This document shows positions 32,929 to 41,950 of a DNA stretch of 64,000 nt, one piece after another. Within the stretch, counting starts at the first letter, position 1. The number at the start of each line of letters is the position of its first letter. This DNA is from Sphingobacteriales bacterium. GTDB taxonomy: Bacteria > Bacteroidota > Bacteroidia > Chitinophagales > Chitinophagaceae. The notes beneath the pieces were generated by a model. It was not told the DNA's origin, searched no databases, and was given only the letters and a program-made list of their open reading frames with translations. The translations under genes were made by a program, and so were the position numbers. The stretch is taken from assembly GCA_027484425.1 (NCBI GenBank), contig JAIXSZ010000014.1, positions 1-64,000 of the forward strand, in the 5' to 3' direction.

Positions 32929-34110
32929 TCAATTTAAAAGCATGCAATAGTCCCAATCAAAGTCATTTGAAATGTATGAAAACAACACCAATGCAATACC
33001 TATCGTTCCTTCTAATAGTGATGTATCGTTTACATATATACCTCCATTCATTTCGGGGTCAAATTTCTTGTATCCAATAATACCATCCTCAAAATGAGAG
33101 TAATTTAATGTTTCTTGCAACCAGTACTCTGATGCTTGTTTAAAGCGATCATCGCCTGTTTGATGCCACATTTTATTATAAATATGTGCGATACCGGCGG
33201 AACCGTGACAAAAACTAGCATCGAAAACACCCGTATTATCCATCTCTCTCCTCGCTATGCAATGTGAGAATATTTCCATAGCGTATTCACAAACTTCCGA
33301 TCTGTTTAAGACTATTGACGCTTGGTATAGAACGTAAGCAATTGTGAGATCTCCGTAACACCACGCAAGGCGACTGCCAACTGAAATTTCATCCTTATCA
33401 ATAGAATATCCATAATAGCTAGCATTTTTATTGACATTGGAATGTTCCATCAAGTACTCAATAATCTTTTCAGAAATTAACTTTGACAAGTTTGGGCAAA
33501 CACCGTTTTTGTAGCAATCCAGACTATATTTAAGAACACTAGGAATTCCATGCGCTAAACCAATGTTCACTTTATTTGGCTTTGTTTTGTTAGATGCAAA
33601 ATCATAATCGTGTAACATACCGCTTTCATTGTCCATTTGTATTCTGATTTCCTCTAATACTGCTTGAGTATACGGATGAATATCCTTATATAAACCTCGA
33701 GACCACATAAAGAGTAAACTATAAGCTATACCAATGCACCCATGTAGGAAATCATAATTTCCCATACGAATGAATTCTAAACTTTTTATTTCCAAGTCTT
33801 TATAGTTGATGACTGACAGCGACGCATCATCAACCAAGCCTCGTTCGTTCAGATTTACTAAAATCCAATAAAAACCACTGATGCCAGTACAGAATGTCTT
33901 ATTTGTTTCCAAAAATGGATTCATCCATGTGTCATTCAAAATCTCATGAATCAATTCATCATCGTTGAAATAAAAATGTTTGTGACAATTTGATAACAAA
34001 AGTAGCAATCCACTCGTCCCTCCCATTAAAAAAGGATTAGACAAGTCCATTTTATTTTCTAAAAAATATGTTAATATTTCGCGTAGTTTATTCTCGCACG
34101 AATTCTTCAT
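32929..34110 (-). CDS. Lanthionine synthetase C family cyclase (LanC)
   Basis: 393 residues. LanC catalyses addition of Cys thiols to dehydrated residues, forming lanthionine rings. Visible are the repeated Gly-rich inner helices of the alpha/alpha toroid (FLHGCIGIAYSLLF, GLAHGIPSVL), the zinc ligands Cys in AWCYGDLTIAYV (about 250) and Cys-His in SFCHGSAGIAHI (about 299). Placed between the DoxX-like gene and LanB with gaps of eight and seven bases, so one operon. Confidence 0.92.
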   Translation of the reverse strand: MKNSCENKLREILTYFLENKMDLSNPFLMGGTSGLLLLLSNCHKHFYFNDDELIHEILNDTWMNPFLETNKTFCTGISGFYWILVNLNERGLVDDASLSVINYKDLEIKSLEFIRMGNYDFLHGCIGIAYSLLFMWSRGLYKDIHPYTQAVLEEIRIQMDNESGMLHDYDFASNKTKPNKVNIGLAHGIPSVLKYSLDCYKNGVCPNLSKLISEKIIEYLMEHSNVNKNASYYGYSIDKDEISVGSRLAWCYGDLTIAYVLYQASIVLNRSEVCEYAMEIFSHCIARREMDNTGVFDASFCHGSAGIAHIYNKMWHQTGDDRFKQASEYWLQETLNYSHFEDGIIGYKKFDPEMNGGIYVNDTSLLEGTIGIALVLFSYISNDFDWDYCMLLN

Positions 34111-34118
34111 TTTTTGGA

Positions 34119-34661
34119 TCAGCTTTTGAAAAATAAATTAAATGTTTTTAATAAAACAAACTCAATTATAAATAAAACTATTATACTAAATATAATTTGA
34201 ACTGAAAACCGATCTCGTTTGTGTTCACCAATGAGCATTTGAATTGCATTAATTATCTGAGTCCTATATTGATATAAAATTAGCACGCTAATTACAAAGT
34301 AAATGAACACCCTAAATGTCAGTACTAACATGTGTGTAGCTGACAAGTCAACGAGAAATATGCATAAAAATAATGCAAGACTAATAAATGCTCCGAAAAT
34401 TACTGTTCTATTAAATAAAATTAATGTCCCTGATAAAATTTGAAGAGTGCCAATTAAATATCCTAGATATATATTGCGGGAAAACCAATACCATGTCAAA
34501 TGAAAGTTATCGACTTTATACAATTCACAGCGCAAAATATCATTTGAGATATTGTTGAACATCTCTCCTGTCAATTTTGAAATTCCATAATCAACAGAGT
34601 AATACGCTATATAAATTCTTAATGCGAAGAGTATTGACTGTTTCTGAACTATTGATCTCAT
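34119..34661 (-). CDS. DoxX/MauE-like membrane protein in lanthipeptide cluster
   Basis: 180 residues, four to five membrane helices, opening SILFALRIYIAYYSVDYGISK with helices at YLIGTLQILSGTLILF, FGAFISLALFLCIFLV and FRVFIYFVISVLILYQY. The pattern fits the DoxX family, whose MauE branch supports disulfide chemistry. In this cluster it may keep the Cys-rich precursor reduced or act in immunity. First gene after the hairpin following the precursor gene. Confidence 0.6.
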   Translation of the reverse strand: MRSIVQKQSILFALRIYIAYYSVDYGISKLTGEMFNNISNDILRCELYKVDNFHLTWYWFSRNIYLGYLIGTLQILSGTLILFNRTVIFGAFISLALFLCIFLVDLSATHMLVLTFRVFIYFVISVLILYQYRTQIINAIQMLIGEHKRDRFSVQIIFSIIVLFIIEFVLLKTFNLFFKS

Positions 34662-34778
34662 GTATGAAAGAGTGGTCTGAGAAATTATGAAAATAGCATC
34701 CTAATTGCAGTCCGTAAATTAAATTGTTCTGCATCGGCAATTGCTGCCAATACTGCGAGTAACACCATTCTATTTAAG

Positions 34779-34817
34779 AAAAATGCCTTTCATGTGGTAA
34801 ACATGGAAGGCATTTTT
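34779..34817 (-). terminator. Strong hairpin between precursor gene and biosynthesis genes
   Basis: AAAAATGCCTT (34779-34789) pairs with AAGGCATTTTT (34807-34817), and the stem continues inward through CATGT/ACATG. It lies after the leftward precursor gene and before the DoxX-like, LanC and LanB genes. Partial read-through would give much precursor and less enzyme, as in known lanthipeptide operons. Confidence 0.8.
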
Positions 34818-34871
34818 CAAGGCGCCCTAAATAACATTTTCTTATAACATAAGAAAATATTTTAAGCGATT

Positions 34872-35783
34872 TTACATGTTATAGTTATTGTTGTGTTGAG
34901 CAGGTTTTAATGGACATATTGCTGCTGACCTTGTAAAGGAGCAATCGTCAGAACAATTAGTTTTAGTACATCTCCAAGCAGAATAACAAAAGCAACCATC
35001 AGTACACCCGCCTGAAAACATCTCTGTTCCATTTGTACCATTGCCTACATTTGTCAATGTTCCAATCCGATCCCTTGATAATGAAAGTGGCTTTACAATT
35101 CGTGGAATCCAATTAAAAATTACTTTACCGGCAGTAGCAGTCAAGGCGCCAATTAGAGATGATACCATTTGGTTAGTAACAATTTCAGTAGTAGGCTCTA
35201 TCAAACTATTAGATACAGCTCCATAGCCGGCTAACGCTCCATTCATTGCTGCTACACTCCACAACAGTGAGTTTATGTAGTTTTGTCCAGCATTGGCTGA
35301 GAAATAAGATATCCAAGGGCTTTGAGGATTACTCAATTGAGTTCCCCAGTAAGTAGCCGCAGATGAACCAGTAGTAGTGGCAAGAAATAAAGGTATTTGT
35401 GAAATAACAGCTAGATCGGATATTCCAATATTGTCCTCGATATCGGAAAGTCGATCAAGTAATGAATCAGGAGCTACGTTTGCCGTCATTTCAGCACCAA
35501 TTAACATATTAATAAATGGTGCCTGTTCTGAATTAAAAACAGCATTGCCATTTAATACTTGATTGTTTCGAAATGAGTTAGCGACGTTGTAAACTACTGA
35601 TTTGAGTTCAATCTCAAGCTTTGTAGATGCCGTGTAGTATAACGGCTGAACATAAGCGTAAATTGCATCGGCAAGATCATCAATAGTTGGTGATGTAGGC
35701 AATTGACCAATAATCGATGTAAGACCAGAGGCTAATTGTTTCCCAATTTCCGGGTATGGGTTAACCGTATTCATCTGTGCCAT
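34872..35783 (-). CDS. Lanthipeptide precursor with very long (about 259-residue) leader
   Basis: 303 residues. No cysteine occurs in residues 1-259; seven occur in the last 44, after a Gly-Gly (MFSGG then CTDGCFCYSAWRC). The tail also holds eight Ser/Thr, as needed for lanthionine rings with LanB and LanC. Leaders in this class are usually well below 100 residues; this one is a domain-sized helical region (LASGLTSIIGQLPTSPTID; NSLLWSVAAMNGALAGYG) without signal peptide or recognised family. The alternative, a Cys-rich surface protein that merely neighbours the cluster, is less likely given the hairpin and co-direction. Ends HNNNYNM. Confidence 0.75.
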   Translation of the reverse strand: MAQMNTVNPYPEIGKQLASGLTSIIGQLPTSPTIDDLADAIYAYVQPLYYTASTKLEIELKSVVYNVANSFRNNQVLNGNAVFNSEQAPFINMLIGAEMTANVAPDSLLDRLSDIEDNIGISDLAVISQIPLFLATTTGSSAATYWGTQLSNPQSPWISYFSANAGQNYINSLLWSVAAMNGALAGYGAVSNSLIEPTTEIVTNQMVSSLIGALTATAGKVIFNWIPRIVKPLSLSRDRIGTLTNVGNGTNGTEMFSGGCTDGCFCYSAWRCTKTNCSDDCSFTRSAAICPLKPAQHNNNYNM

Positions 35784-36285
35784 TTTTAATTGTTTTAAGG
35801 TGAGTTATTGAAAATATCAAATCAAATTTATGTATTTCTTCGAAAAAAATAAAAAAAAAGATCGATTTTTTTTTGAGAAAAAAAACTAATTTTTGCCAGT
35901 AACTCGTAGTGAATATATATTTAGTAGCCTATCTTGTATTTACTGTTTTCTGTTCAATGTCAGCATTTTGTGGGTGGAAAATTACAGAAAATGAATTGTT
36001 TTTTTGCTTTTCTGATGTTGCAAGACAAATTTAATGATAAGTTATAATGTGTTAATAAGAGAAATTTGATTATTTTTTGGTTATAAAACAATGAGAATTT
36101 TGAAGATGTTGCCAGCTACTTCATGAACATTTTTCTACCAATCTTGAAAAATCACTTAAAAGTTACGTTAACGTTATATTGTAATTTTACATCAACTCAA
36201 CTTTAAAGTTGTTTATTTGACAATAATAACTACATTTGTACTGTAATAAAGACCAGATCGACCGATGACTAAAATGTAAAAAGTA
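35784..36285. promoter_or_regulatory. Divergent AT-rich promoter region
   Basis: 502 bases without genes. On the minus strand TAAATTTG (35823-35830) matches the -7 consensus about 40 bases before the precursor start. On the plus strand TACATTTG (36231-36238) matches it before the toxin gene, with TTTG and TTG candidates upstream. Long A and T tracts occupy the middle. Confidence 0.6.
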
Positions 36286-36636
36286 ATGACAAAGTACAAT
36301 GATGTTACCAATTTCCTAAACGATTTTAAATATAAAATGGGATTTTATGGAGTTCTTTATTTAGATAAGCGGTTAAAAAATACACAATCTTTATTCGATT
36401 TAGGTATTACTTCGAGTATACGAACTGAGATTTTGAATGCATTAGCAGAAGTGGATTATTGTGAAGGTCCTCTAGATGAAAAAATGTATGGTGGTAGCGA
36501 TATGTGGATTTTCGGGAAAGAGGTAAATGACAAAGAAGTTTATATAAAAATTACGATGGGCACAATTAATCAAAATGTGCTTTGTATATCTTTTCATATT
36601 TCTGAGTTTGCAATGAAGTATCCGCTAAAAAATTGA
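36286..36636 (+). CDS. MqsR-like toxin
   Basis: 116 residues resembling the MqsR/RelE-type RNase toxin fold: SLFDLGITSSIRTEILNAL, then SDMWIFGKEVNDKEVYIKIT and VLCISFHISEFAM, the beta sheet in which MqsR carries its active-site residues. The antitoxin-like gene follows with a start six bases after the stop. Free toxin would cut mRNA and stop growth. The fold call rests on the DxWxFGK and YIKIT patterns. Confidence 0.65.
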   Translation: MTKYNDVTNFLNDFKYKMGFYGVLYLDKRLKNTQSLFDLGITSSIRTEILNALAEVDYCEGPLDEKMYGGSDMWIFGKEVNDKEVYIKITMGTINQNVLCISFHISEFAMKYPLKN

Positions 36637-36641
36637 AAACA

Positions 36642-37637
36642 ATGAAAAGTCCAACAACAGGCATAGAAATGCCTATTAATAAAAGAATTGAAAAACTCGA
36701 GTTCCGTAAGGAAGCTTTTGATATTATATACCATCATTATTATGATGAATTTACCGACGAGGAATTTACTGATGATTGGTTATCTCAAATAAATACAAAC
36801 CAGTTGTATAATGAGTATCGTTCAAAGTATGGAATTCCATATCCAGACGAGATAATCGCATTACGTGAAAAGTATGGATTGTCAGCTAATAAAATGAGCG
36901 AGGTTCTTGGATTTGGTGCCAATGTATACCGTACATATGAGACTGGAGAAGTTCCAAGCGTATCTAATGGAAAGTTCTTGCAACAAATTAAAAGAACCGA
37001 TTTTTTTCTATCTGTTCTTGAAAGCAGTAATCAATTTGCAATAGACGAACTTGATAAGATTAGGCGAAAAATTGAAGCGGCAACGAATGGTTGGAGTAAG
37101 TTTGAGGAAGTTTATGAATCATTCTTGTTAGGCGATAAAAAGCCTAATGAATATACAGGCTACCGAATGCCTCACTTGGAAAAAATAGCCAATATGGTTT
37201 TGTTTTTTGCGCAAAGAATGCAGCCTTACAAAACGAAACTTAATAAGCTTTTATTTTATGCTGACTTTTTGCATTTTAAAAACACAAGCTATTCTATTAG
37301 CGGCGCTACTTATAAAGCAATACAAATGGGTCCTGTGCCGAAAAATTTCGGAGGATTATTTGATTATGCAATGGAAAAAAAATATGTTGACATCGAACTT
37401 AAACAGTTTGATGATTATATAGGAGAAAGATTTGTCCCAGTTTCAGATACTGTTTTTGAAAAATCACTTTTTGAAGAGAGTGAATTGAAAGTATTGGAAG
37501 CAGTTGCGAAAAATTTTTCTAACACAACAGTAAAAGAGATTGTAAATATTAGCCACAATGAAAAAGGTTGGATAGACAATGTCGAGGGGTTTCGGCCAAT
37601 TACCTATAAGTATGGCTTTGATTTAATAGATTTCTAG
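36642..37637 (+). CDS. HTH plus Panacea (SocA/DUF4065) antitoxin
   Basis: 331 residues from ATG 36642 (a TTG nine bases earlier is possible). An N-terminal part, an Xre-type HTH (IIALREKYGLSANKMSEVLG, about residues 63-105), a linker, and a C-terminal Panacea domain (LNKLLFYADFLHFKNTSYSI, YKAIQMGPVPKNFGGLFDYA). Panacea proteins neutralise many different toxins by direct binding and often self-regulate through an HTH. Paired with the MqsR-like toxin upstream. Confidence 0.8.
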   Translation: MKSPTTGIEMPINKRIEKLEFRKEAFDIIYHHYYDEFTDEEFTDDWLSQINTNQLYNEYRSKYGIPYPDEIIALREKYGLSANKMSEVLGFGANVYRTYETGEVPSVSNGKFLQQIKRTDFFLSVLESSNQFAIDELDKIRRKIEAATNGWSKFEEVYESFLLGDKKPNEYTGYRMPHLEKIANMVLFFAQRMQPYKTKLNKLLFYADFLHFKNTSYSISGATYKAIQMGPVPKNFGGLFDYAMEKKYVDIELKQFDDYIGERFVPVSDTVFEKSLFEESELKVLEAVAKNFSNTTVKEIVNISHNEKGWIDNVEGFRPITYKYGFDLIDF

Positions 37638-38042
37638 GAAAAAATGGCAGTAAAATAATTTTGGAACGAAAATTGAGAAAGAAAACTTAAAATTGATTAG
37701 GATAACTAGTATTTAAAAACGTGAATGCTCCTCTCAGTCGCCAAACATACGAGGAGCACTCATTGTCGGAATGAATTTGTTCTTGAGATTTAGAACTATA
37801 GGGCTAATCCACCCTTAATCATTCTTGTTGTCTGTAAAAGTGACGTGCCGCAAAGGTAATTTGTTTTATCAATAAAGCAAATCTTCCCCTAGTTCGCCTT
37901 TTATATCCAAATTTAGTCAAATCTCTACAAGGCTAATTCAATCCCAATTTAACAGAGTTTAAGAAATGGGCTGGATCCGGCAATTCAGTTCCTGATGTCT
38001 ATATGAGAACAAATTTGATAATCAACAAAAAAATTAGAAAAA
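37638..38042. other. Intergenic region between toxin-antitoxin and CBASS operons
   Basis: 405 bases, no gene seen. TGCTCCTC (37726-37733) pairs with GAGGAGCA (37751-37758), a hairpin that could end the toxin-antitoxin transcript, though no T run follows. The CBASS start at 38043 has A-rich sequence before it instead of a strong Shine-Dalgarno, usual for Bacteroidota. Confidence 0.5.
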
Positions 38043-39080
38043 ATGGATAAAATTATACAAACTCAGTTTGAGAAATTCCATTCGACAATTAAGCTCGATA
38101 TGGATGACATTAAGAAAGTAATCGAAAAACGCGACATGCTTTTCGAAGAATTAAGGACTTATCTAAAGAAAAAATCAGAGGATGAAAAGAAGCCCCTTAT
38201 CACCTTTAGCACATTTAACCAAGGTAGCTATCCTATGGGCACTGGTGTTGAGCCAGCCTTTGATGAACATGACTACGATATTGATGCAGGCCTAATGTTC
38301 AACATTTCTAAAGATGACTATACACCTCTTCAGGTAAAAACATGGGTTTATGAAGCGTTAGACAAGCAATTTAGGACAGTTGAATGGAAGAAACCATGTA
38401 TTCGGGTGCAATATCAAGAAGATAGTTTGCCAAAATTCCATGTTGATTTTGCAATTTATTCCTCCGGGAATAGCAATAGTGACAAAAAGACATATTTGGC
38501 AAAAGGGAAGCCTACTTTGGCAAGTTCCAATAATAAATGGGAAGAAGCTGAACCAAAAAAATTGATCGATTTGGTTTGTGATAAATATACTGATTTGAAA
38601 GAAAGGGCTCAATACAAGCGTATAATACGTGATTTGAAAAGATGGAAAGATGAAAAATTTCATTCAGTCAACGGAAAACCTACCGGGATATCACTGACGG
38701 CCCTTGCGTACAAAGGATTCAAACCATATACAAAGAACGCCTTTACAAGCGAAGAAGAGGTTGATGATTTCAAAGCGTGTACAGAGTTCGTAAAATATAT
38801 TATTTCTCAGTTTAGCTGGTCTGGTCGAATTTCGGTGACGTTACCGACACCCCCAGGAAATGACCTATTTGAAAAAATGACTGATGACCAGTGCAAGAAT
38901 TTTAAAACGAAACTGGAAAGTTTAAGGGATAGTCTTGCTGAAGCTAGTAATGAGGCCGACCCACATGAAGCCTGTAAAATATTGAAAAAGCAGTTCGGTG
39001 ACGACTTCCCTGTTCCAGCAAAAGAACAAACAGCACAAAGTAGGGTGAAGGCGATTGTTGGTACAAACGAATCAGCCTAA
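38043..39080 (+). CDS. CBASS CD-NTase (cyclic oligonucleotide synthase)
   Basis: 345 residues. The nucleotidyltransferase motif NQGSYPMGTG (Gly61-Ser62) is followed by EHDYDIDAGL (Asp79, Asp81) and FHVDFAIY (Asp135), the catalytic triad of CD-NTases; the second half holds the conserved helical domain (GISLTALAYKGF). In CBASS this enzyme makes a cyclic di- or trinucleotide on infection, activating the effector. The final residue is alanine, in line with C-terminal conjugation by Cap2. First of a four-gene operon with starts two bases after the previous stop or overlapping it. Confidence 0.9.
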   Translation: MDKIIQTQFEKFHSTIKLDMDDIKKVIEKRDMLFEELRTYLKKKSEDEKKPLITFSTFNQGSYPMGTGVEPAFDEHDYDIDAGLMFNISKDDYTPLQVKTWVYEALDKQFRTVEWKKPCIRVQYQEDSLPKFHVDFAIYSSGNSNSDKKTYLAKGKPTLASSNNKWEEAEPKKLIDLVCDKYTDLKERAQYKRIIRDLKRWKDEKFHSVNGKPTGISLTALAYKGFKPYTKNAFTSEEEVDDFKACTEFVKYIISQFSWSGRISVTLPTPPGNDLFEKMTDDQCKNFKTKLESLRDSLAEASNEADPHEACKILKKQFGDDFPVPAKEQTAQSRVKAIVGTNESA

Positions 39081-39082
39081 TA

Positions 39083-40798
39083 ATGGACCAAAAGGCAATC
39101 GAAGAGATATTACAGCAAGAAGGATTCGAAAACCTCAAACGTAGCCAAAGTCCGATTCTCAAACATAGGGGATTGGACTTTGGGTTTACGTTTGATCTGT
39201 TAATAGGAGGTATTGTGTTTAAAATGACAATTGGCTTTCCTAACCAATTTCCTTTGATTTTGCCACAATATTTTATAGCTGAAGATAACGGGAATATTCC
39301 TTTTATTCCTCACGTTGAAGAAGATGGTAGAATATGCTATTATCAGGATGATTACCTCCTAATAGACGTTGAAAGAGTTCCTGATATTTTGAAAGAAACC
39401 TTAAATAAAACGAAAGAAATAGTTGAAAAAGGATTAACCAAGGAGAATTTTTATGATTTTACTTCTGAATTTGAGGCCTATTGGAACAGACTTCAAAACT
39501 TAGAATTCGCTTCGTTTAACGGTAGTGTAGATGACAATGCTTGCATCATTAAAGTTGGAACTCGTGGAGCTACGAAGTATATAGTAAGCGAACAAAATGA
39601 ATATCTTAATTCTGCGGCAAGATTTTTCAGTATAAAAGAAGGAGGATTTACATTCAATAATGCCATACACATACCTATTAATGGCTCTCAAATTATCGTC
39701 CCGCCAAGATATAATTTAGGTTTGACAATTGACTATTTGAGAAATTTAATTAGAGACTATGTTGATCCACAAGTAACTCAAAGCGCAAATAAGTTAATAA
39801 GTAGGGCGAGTAAAGCTGAAGAGTATGTGATTTTTTCAATCAAGCGAACTGACGGCAGTTCGTCTTTATTTGGAGTGAAGTTTACAGGTATGAATAAGAT
39901 CATACATCCTCTATTACAAGATGATTTTAAAGGAAAAATCATACCGGTAAGAATTACCAGGATAGATAAAAATTATCTGTTTAGGCGAGGTAGTAACGGA
40001 ATAAGCCAAAATAAAAAAGGTCTGTTAATTGGAGGTGGTTCGATTGGTGGCTTCATTTCTGAAGATATTATTAGAAGCGGATTCTTTAATTTGACAATAG
40101 TAGATGCAGAAAAAATTTCTGCGGATAACTGCTACAGACATGTTCTCGGCTTTAATTCAATTGAACAAAACAAAGCCATAGCACTCAAAAACTATCTGGA
40201 ACAGAAGTTTCCTCATTGTACAGTAAAAGCGCAAAATGCAAACATTGAGCAGTTAATTGCAAAAAATAAAATTAGTTTGGCTGATTATGATTTTATCATA
40301 GTTGCAACTGGCAACGTTACAATAAATATATATCTAAATAACCTTATTAAATCTCGTAAGCTAAAAATGCCAGTCTTTTATGTGTGGAATGACCCATATG
40401 GAATAGGCGGACATTGTTTAATTACTAATTTAGTTGGTTTCGGCTGTTATGAATGTTTATACACAAATGAAACCAGAACTAATGCAGCATCATTCGCACA
40501 TAGACAACAAGAAAAATCTTTTTTAAAAAATGCTTCAGGTTGCGGTAGCTATTTTACTCCGTATGGTGCGACAGATTCAATTCAGACTTCTCTTTTAGCT
40601 ATTCGCAAACTTCTCACCATATTTTCAGGTGCAGAATTAGAAAACGCGATCTATTCTTGGAAGGGCTGTCCTGATATTTTTATCGAGGAAGGATACAAAT
40701 TGTCAGCCCGTTTCAATATGAATGATCAGGAGTTAGAAGAAAGTAAAAATAAGTTTATTAACTCTCATTGTCAAACATGCAATTCAAAACAGCAGTAA
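39083..40798 (+). CDS. cap2: CBASS Cap2 (E2-E1 fusion)
   Basis: 571 residues. N-terminal E2-like domain with the likely catalytic Cys85 in DGRICYY, a linker, and a C-terminal ThiF/E1 domain: LIGGGSIGGFISEDI (about residue 316, ATP loop), FIIVATGN, CYECLYTNETRTN, and NASGCGSYFTPYGATDS with the probable E1 cysteine. The end, SHCQTCN, supplies a zinc pair. Cap2 conjugates the CD-NTase C-terminus to cell targets, raising its activity in type II CBASS. Overlaps the Cap3 start. Confidence 0.9.
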   Translation: MDQKAIEEILQQEGFENLKRSQSPILKHRGLDFGFTFDLLIGGIVFKMTIGFPNQFPLILPQYFIAEDNGNIPFIPHVEEDGRICYYQDDYLLIDVERVPDILKETLNKTKEIVEKGLTKENFYDFTSEFEAYWNRLQNLEFASFNGSVDDNACIIKVGTRGATKYIVSEQNEYLNSAARFFSIKEGGFTFNNAIHIPINGSQIIVPPRYNLGLTIDYLRNLIRDYVDPQVTQSANKLISRASKAEEYVIFSIKRTDGSSSLFGVKFTGMNKIIHPLLQDDFKGKIIPVRITRIDKNYLFRRGSNGISQNKKGLLIGGGSIGGFISEDIIRSGFFNLTIVDAEKISADNCYRHVLGFNSIEQNKAIALKNYLEQKFPHCTVKAQNANIEQLIAKNKISLADYDFIIVATGNVTINIYLNNLIKSRKLKMPVFYVWNDPYGIGGHCLITNLVGFGCYECLYTNETRTNAASFAHRQQEKSFLKNASGCGSYFTPYGATDSIQTSLLAIRKLLTIFSGAELENAIYSWKGCPDIFIEEGYKLSARFNMNDQELEESKNKFINSHCQTCNSKQQ

Positions 40799-41265
40799 AA
40801 TTTACTCTAACTAATAATGGTATATTTAAAATTGATAACGAGGTACTACCTCGACTATGCAAATATTTGCAAATTAGCAAAGATGATGCAGAAGCAGGTG
40901 GTGTATTGCTAGGTAGATTCCTTAAGGATTCAAAAAATATAATTGTAGATCATATCAGCGTTCCTATGATTGGAGATAAAAGAAGTCGTTTTTCGTTTGT
41001 ACGAAATAAAAAAATGCATCAGAAAATCATTGATAATGAATGGCTAAAGAGTAATGGAACATGTAATTATGTGGGTGAATGGCACACCCATCCAGAAGAT
41101 TACCCTACGCCCTCTAATGTCGATACTGATAATTGGAAAAATAGACTAAAACAGGATAAATTTTCAACCAGATACCTATATTTCATGATTGTCGGTTTGA
41201 AGGAAATTAGGGTCTGGGAAGGTGATAAAAGAACATTAACAATAACTAAATTAAAAAAACTATAA
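40777..41265 (+). CDS. cap3: CBASS Cap3 (JAMM deconjugating peptidase)
   Basis: 163 residues from ATG 40777, inside the end of cap2 (a TTG at 40768 is in frame). The JAB/MPN+ motif is complete: Glu39 in EAGGVLLG, His103 and His105 in GEWHTHPED, Ser113 and Asp116 in TPSNVDTD. Such enzymes remove the conjugated CD-NTase, antagonising Cap2. Typical size for Cap3. Confidence 0.9.
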   Translation: MQFKTAVKFTLTNNGIFKIDNEVLPRLCKYLQISKDDAEAGGVLLGRFLKDSKNIIVDHISVPMIGDKRSRFSFVRNKKMHQKIIDNEWLKSNGTCNYVGEWHTHPEDYPTPSNVDTDNWKNRLKQDKFSTRYLYFMIVGLKEIRVWEGDKRTLTITKLKKL

Positions 41266-41269
41266 CAAT

Positions 41270-41950
41270 ATGCCTAACGGATATGTAATTATTAAACATC
41301 AGGTTTTTGGAGAAATAACTGATACCGAAGTTTTACAACAACTTCCAAATACGGGTAGCATACCTGCATACAAGATATTCGACATTAAAAAAGAAATTGT
41401 CTCGATGGATAATATCGAACGTCTTGACAGCTTTGAGTATCGGATATACCAGAAAAATGTTATTGACAATGAGATAAAACCTTTTTTAGAAGCTCATCCA
41501 GACTATGATGTTTTGTATTTTGGGACGGCTACAATACCGCTCGCACTCCACTTGGGTTACTGCTTTGGGTCATGGAAAGACGTTAATGTCTTTTTATTGC
41601 ACAGAGAACATATGAGTTGGAATTGGTCAAAAGATGAAAACGTAACTCCGCTTTTATCTTCTTCCGAATACGTTAAAGAAGAATTTTCAGGACCTATTGA
41701 TGTGATTTATAAAGTTGAGGCTACCTATACAACACAAGATGACGAACTTAAAAATGTTGTTGAAAATGCCAGCAAAATCATCAGCCTAAGCTTAGATGCA
41801 TTTGGAAAAGATGTTTTCAAAAACCAAGAACAACTAAAGACCTTTGCTCACCAATTCTCGCTTGGGCTTGATTCCGTTGCTATAATTATTTGCCACGTAC
41901 AGAAAAGATCCATCTTTTTCCTACCGTTCCTGTCGGACTTGCATTTCTGA
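41270..41950 (+). CDS. SAVED-domain effector, upstream part (frame ends in a probable frameshift)
   Basis: 226 codons. The main body of a SAVED sensor domain, which binds CD-NTase products (YDVLYFGTATIPLALHLGYC, NVFLLHREHMSWNW, VIYKVEATYTTQDDELKNVV). The family's conserved end (HLFPTVPVGLA) does not occur in this frame; it appears in the next frame just downstream. The frame's last residues (QKRSIFFLPFLSDLHF) look spurious. A shift between about 41870 and 41887 would join this to the following gene, giving a protein of about 593 residues. Confidence 0.8.
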   Translation: MPNGYVIIKHQVFGEITDTEVLQQLPNTGSIPAYKIFDIKKEIVSMDNIERLDSFEYRIYQKNVIDNEIKPFLEAHPDYDVLYFGTATIPLALHLGYCFGSWKDVNVFLLHREHMSWNWSKDENVTPLLSSSEYVKEEFSGPIDVIYKVEATYTTQDDELKNVVENASKIISLSLDAFGKDVFKNQEQLKTFAHQFSLGLDSVAIIICHVQKRSIFFLPFLSDLHF

